DNA of 64,000 nucleotides from assembly GCF_040717445.1 (NCBI RefSeq), contig NZ_JBFEFL010000001.1, forward strand, positions 1,870,001 through 1,934,000. Reading direction: 5' to 3'. Positions within the stretch are counted from its first letter, which is position 1. The number at the start of each line of letters is the position of its first letter. Origin of the DNA: Qipengyuania sp. JC766 (lineage in GTDB: Bacteria > Pseudomonadota > Alphaproteobacteria > Sphingomonadales > Sphingomonadaceae). The position numbers and the translations under genes are program-made. The notes under the pieces are model-generated. The model was not told the origin of the DNA. It did no database searches and saw only the letters and a program-made list of their open reading frames with translations. Below are positions 62,185 through 64,000 of the stretch, piece after piece.

Positions 62185-63444
62185 TTAGGGTTCGACGGAA
62201 TTGTGCCGGTCGACAGTCGCCGTGACCGCGACATTCATGGTGACATTGGCGAGCGTGCGCATGATGTCCGGCAGCATTTCGACCGCTACCAGCAGGGCCA
62301 GCGGCTCGACCGGGATACCCATGGCCAGGGCGATGGGTCCGATCGACACTACGAAGCTGATCGAGCCGGGAAGGCTGACCGAACCGACGCTGATCACCAG
62401 CGCGACCGCCACGCCCGCCGCGATGGCCGGCAGGGTCAGCTCGTATCCCGCGACGTGGGCGACGTAGATCGCGACCCCCAGATTCATGGCGGGACTGGTC
62501 GCGCGGAAGATCGCCACGGCGAGCGGAAGGACAAAATCGGCAACGCTTTCCCGAATGCCGAGCCTGCGCGAACTGTCCAGCATCGCCGGTAGGCTCGCTA
62601 GCGAACTTTGCGTGGAGATGGCCACCGCCTGCGATGACAGCACCGCGCGGGTGAACCGGCCGAGGCCGACCCGGCCACCGAATAGCGCCAGGAGATAAGC
62701 AAGCACGAGCACAATGAGACCCATCGCGGACACGACGAGGATGTAATGCGCAAGCGTGGCGAAAGCGCCGCTCCCCGCCTGCGCGGCGACGCCGAGAGCC
62801 AGCGCGAAGACTCCGACCGGTGCCAGCCAGAGGACCCACCCGATGATCGTGAGCATGGCATTGGCCAGAGCCCGGAATAGCCCGATCAGCGTGGCGCGCT
62901 GGTCGTCAGGCAGCCGCGCGATCGCGACAGCAAGAACCGCGAAGAACACCGTCAGCGGCAGCGTGGCGGTTTCCGCTGCGGCGGCGATGACGTTCGGCGC
63001 AATAAGCGAGGCGATAAAATCGGCGATTTCCGGCACCTGCTGCGGCTCTACGTCTCCGGACAGGAGCAGCGCCGAAGCGGAATCGGGAACCGGGAATGCC
63101 GCCAGGAGCAGCGGCATGGCCAGAACCGTGCCGAGCGCGCTCAGCAGCAAAATGCCGAACACCAGCGCCAGGAACCACGCCGCCACGGGGCCCGCCCGCG
63201 CCGCAGCGATCATCTGCGTGATCCCGAGGACCAGCAGGGACGCGACCAGCGGAATGATCGTCATCTGCAAGGCGCGCAGCCAGAGGGCGCCAACCGGCTG
63301 GACGACCGGGAGGATCGCGTCCAGGAAGGCGCTGCCCGAAAGGAGCACGCCCGCGAGCAGGCCGGCGATCAGACCGCCGAACGTCCACCACACCGGAATA
63401 CGGATCGTCACCAGATCGGTGGATTGCGCTGTGTTCTCGGCCAA
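62185..63444 (-). CDS. Dicarboxylate/amino acid:cation symporter (DAACS family)
   Basis: 419 residues from a TTG at 63444 with strong GGGGAGGG ahead; eight-helix glutamate-transporter-like fold. Diagnostic segments: [22 protein letters not shown] near the start, a serine-rich hairpin ([21 protein letters not shown]), and [23 protein letters not shown] as the substrate/Na+ motif (variant of NMDGT, here lacking the classical N-M-D-G). Substrate may be a C4-dicarboxylate or acidic amino acid; the altered motif leaves this open. Faces glmM divergently. Confidence 0.88.
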   Translation of the reverse strand: MAENTAQSTDLVTIRIPVWWTFGGLIAGLLAGVLLSGSAFLDAILPVVQPVGALWLRALQMTIIPLVASLLVLGITQMIAAARAGPVAAWFLALVFGILLLSALGTVLAMPLLLAAFPVPDSASALLLSGDVEPQQVPEIADFIASLIAPNVIAAAAETATLPLTVFFAVLAVAIARLPDDQRATLIGLFRALANAMLTIIGWVLWLAPVGVFALALGVAAQAGSGAFATLAHYILVVSAMGLIVLVLAYLLALFGGRVGLGRFTRAVLSSQAVAISTQSSLASLPAMLDSSRRLGIRESVADFVLPLAVAIFRATSPAMNLGVAIYVAHVAGYELTLPAIAAGVAVALVISVGSVSLPGSISFVVSIGPIALAMGIPVEPLALLVAVEMLPDIMRTLANVTMNVAVTATVDRHNSVEP

Positions 63445-63519
63445 GCGGGTCCCTCCCCTTTCCTTTGCTGCCTAATCGCGGCAAAGGCGGCTGGCAATTC
63501 AAGGGTGAGACGGCAGGTT

Positions 63520-64000
63520 ATGGGACGCAAGTTTTTCGGCACCGACGGGATACGCGGGCGCACCAATTCGGGGCCGATGACGGCGACCATGGCGATGCGC
63601 GTGGCACAGGCGGCCGGAAACCATTTCCGCCGCGGGGACCATCGGCACCGGGTGGTGATCGGCAAGGACACGCGCCTCTCCGGCTACATGATCGAAAGCG
63701 CGATGGTCGCCGGCTTCACCAGCGTGGGCGTCGACGTCATCATGACCGGCCCCCTGCCCACGCCGGCCGTATCGCTGCTGACGCGCGAAATGCGCGCCGA
63801 TCTCGGCGTGATGATTTCCGCTAGTCACAACCCTTACGAAGACAATGGCATCAAGCTGTTCGGTCCGGACGGCTTCAAGCTGTCCGACGATACCGAGGCG
63901 GCGATCGAGGATGCCATCGACAGCCAGCCCGAACTCGTCCCGCCCGAAGAGATCGGGCGCGCCCGGCGGATCGAGGATTCGCGCGGTCGATACATCCACG
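63520..64000 (+). CDS. glmM: Phosphoglucosamine mutase, partial (5' end)
   Basis: 160 codons are present, the rest lies beyond the right edge. [21 protein letters not shown] is the standard start; the active-site phosphoserine is Ser 102 in [15 protein letters not shown]. Makes glucosamine-1-phosphate for peptidoglycan and LPS. The ATG is preceded by a weak site (GGCAGGTT). Divergent from the symporter. Confidence 0.96.
   Translation, partial: MGRKFFGTDGIRGRTNSGPMTATMAMRVAQAAGNHFRRGDHRHRVVIGKDTRLSGYMIESAMVAGFTSVGVDVIMTGPLPTPAVSLLTREMRADLGVMISASHNPYEDNGIKLFGPDGFKLSDDTEAAIEDAIDSQPELVPPEEIGRARRIEDSRGRYIH

Noticed and set aside
1-64000. CRISPR arrays, IS elements, prophage, toxin-antitoxin pairs
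   Set aside because: No regularly spaced repeats, transposase motifs, phage structural genes or short overlapping toxin-antitoxin ORFs were recognised.

Overview
The window reads as chromosomal DNA of a high-GC alphaproteobacterium, most likely an Erythrobacteraceae/Sphingomonadales relative. The clues are the general-stress locus phyR / HWE kinase / nepR-ecfG, two-gene glycine dehydrogenase (gcvPA/gcvPB), a methionine synthase split into two genes behind an ArsR-methyltransferase regulator, fused cysNC, class I phaC with a phasin, and lptFG. This assignment is inferred from gene content and order. No integrase, transposase, IS element, phage gene or CRISPR array is visible.

Layout. 0-4 kb: partial GDT1-like membrane protein, tRNA-Gly, and a leftward sulfate-activation operon cysD-cysNC-cysQ. 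4.2-11.9 kb: a rightward valine/isobutyrate catabolic run (mmsA, lipoprotein, RidA, NodB-type deacetylase, isobutyryl-CoA dehydrogenase, 3-hydroxyisobutyryl-CoA hydrolase, enoyl-CoA hydratase, small membrane protein, mmsB). 11.8-17.4 kb: a leftward glycine cleavage operon (gcvT-gcvH-gcvPA-gcvPB) under a tandem glycine riboswitch, with an Nmad3-like gene at its end. 17.5-24.5 kb: a serine hydrolase, then the leftward SAM-cycle operon sahR-like/metF/metH1/metH2 with a 22-bp palindromic operator. 24.6-34.2 kb: a tightly coupled seven-gene operon of uncharacterised type: small membrane protein, a possible GAP1-like protein, a zinc-ribbon P-loop GTPase, a second membrane protein, a SEDS (FtsW/RodA)-like polytopic protein, a penicillin-binding-protein transpeptidase with intact SxxK/SxN/KTG motifs, and a small membrane protein. 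This is the best candidate in the window for an undescribed system.

34.4-43.7 kb: an FHS-type sugar permease, then a visibly more AT-rich chaperone-usher fimbrial cluster (several Spore-coat-U-like pilins, chaperone, oversized usher, tip-like protein) ending against tRNA-Thr and tRNA-Cys. 44-49.7 kb: thioesterase, crotonase, class-I aminotransferase, phaC and a phasin whose promoter carries TGC-rich palindromes. 49.8-53.5 kb: clpS, lptF, lptG, a GNAT enzyme and a small lipoprotein. 53.5-56.4 kb: fatty-acid desaturase, a large GNAT-like protein, a single-domain response regulator.

56.5-60.3 kb: the general stress response core. PhyR (sigma-like plus receiver), an HWE kinase, NepR (anti-sigma) and EcfG (sigma) form the partner-switch circuit. 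GGAAC-N17-GTT promoters of the EcfG class precede phyR, nepR-ecfG and the 53.2 kb lipoprotein. Two of them are palindromic, so they can be read in both directions: one would serve kinase and nepR together, the other phyR and a possible antisense small RNA that ends at a strong leftward terminator. 60.3-64 kb: AI-2E family transporter, iron superoxide dismutase, a dicarboxylate/amino-acid symporter, and the 5' part of glmM.
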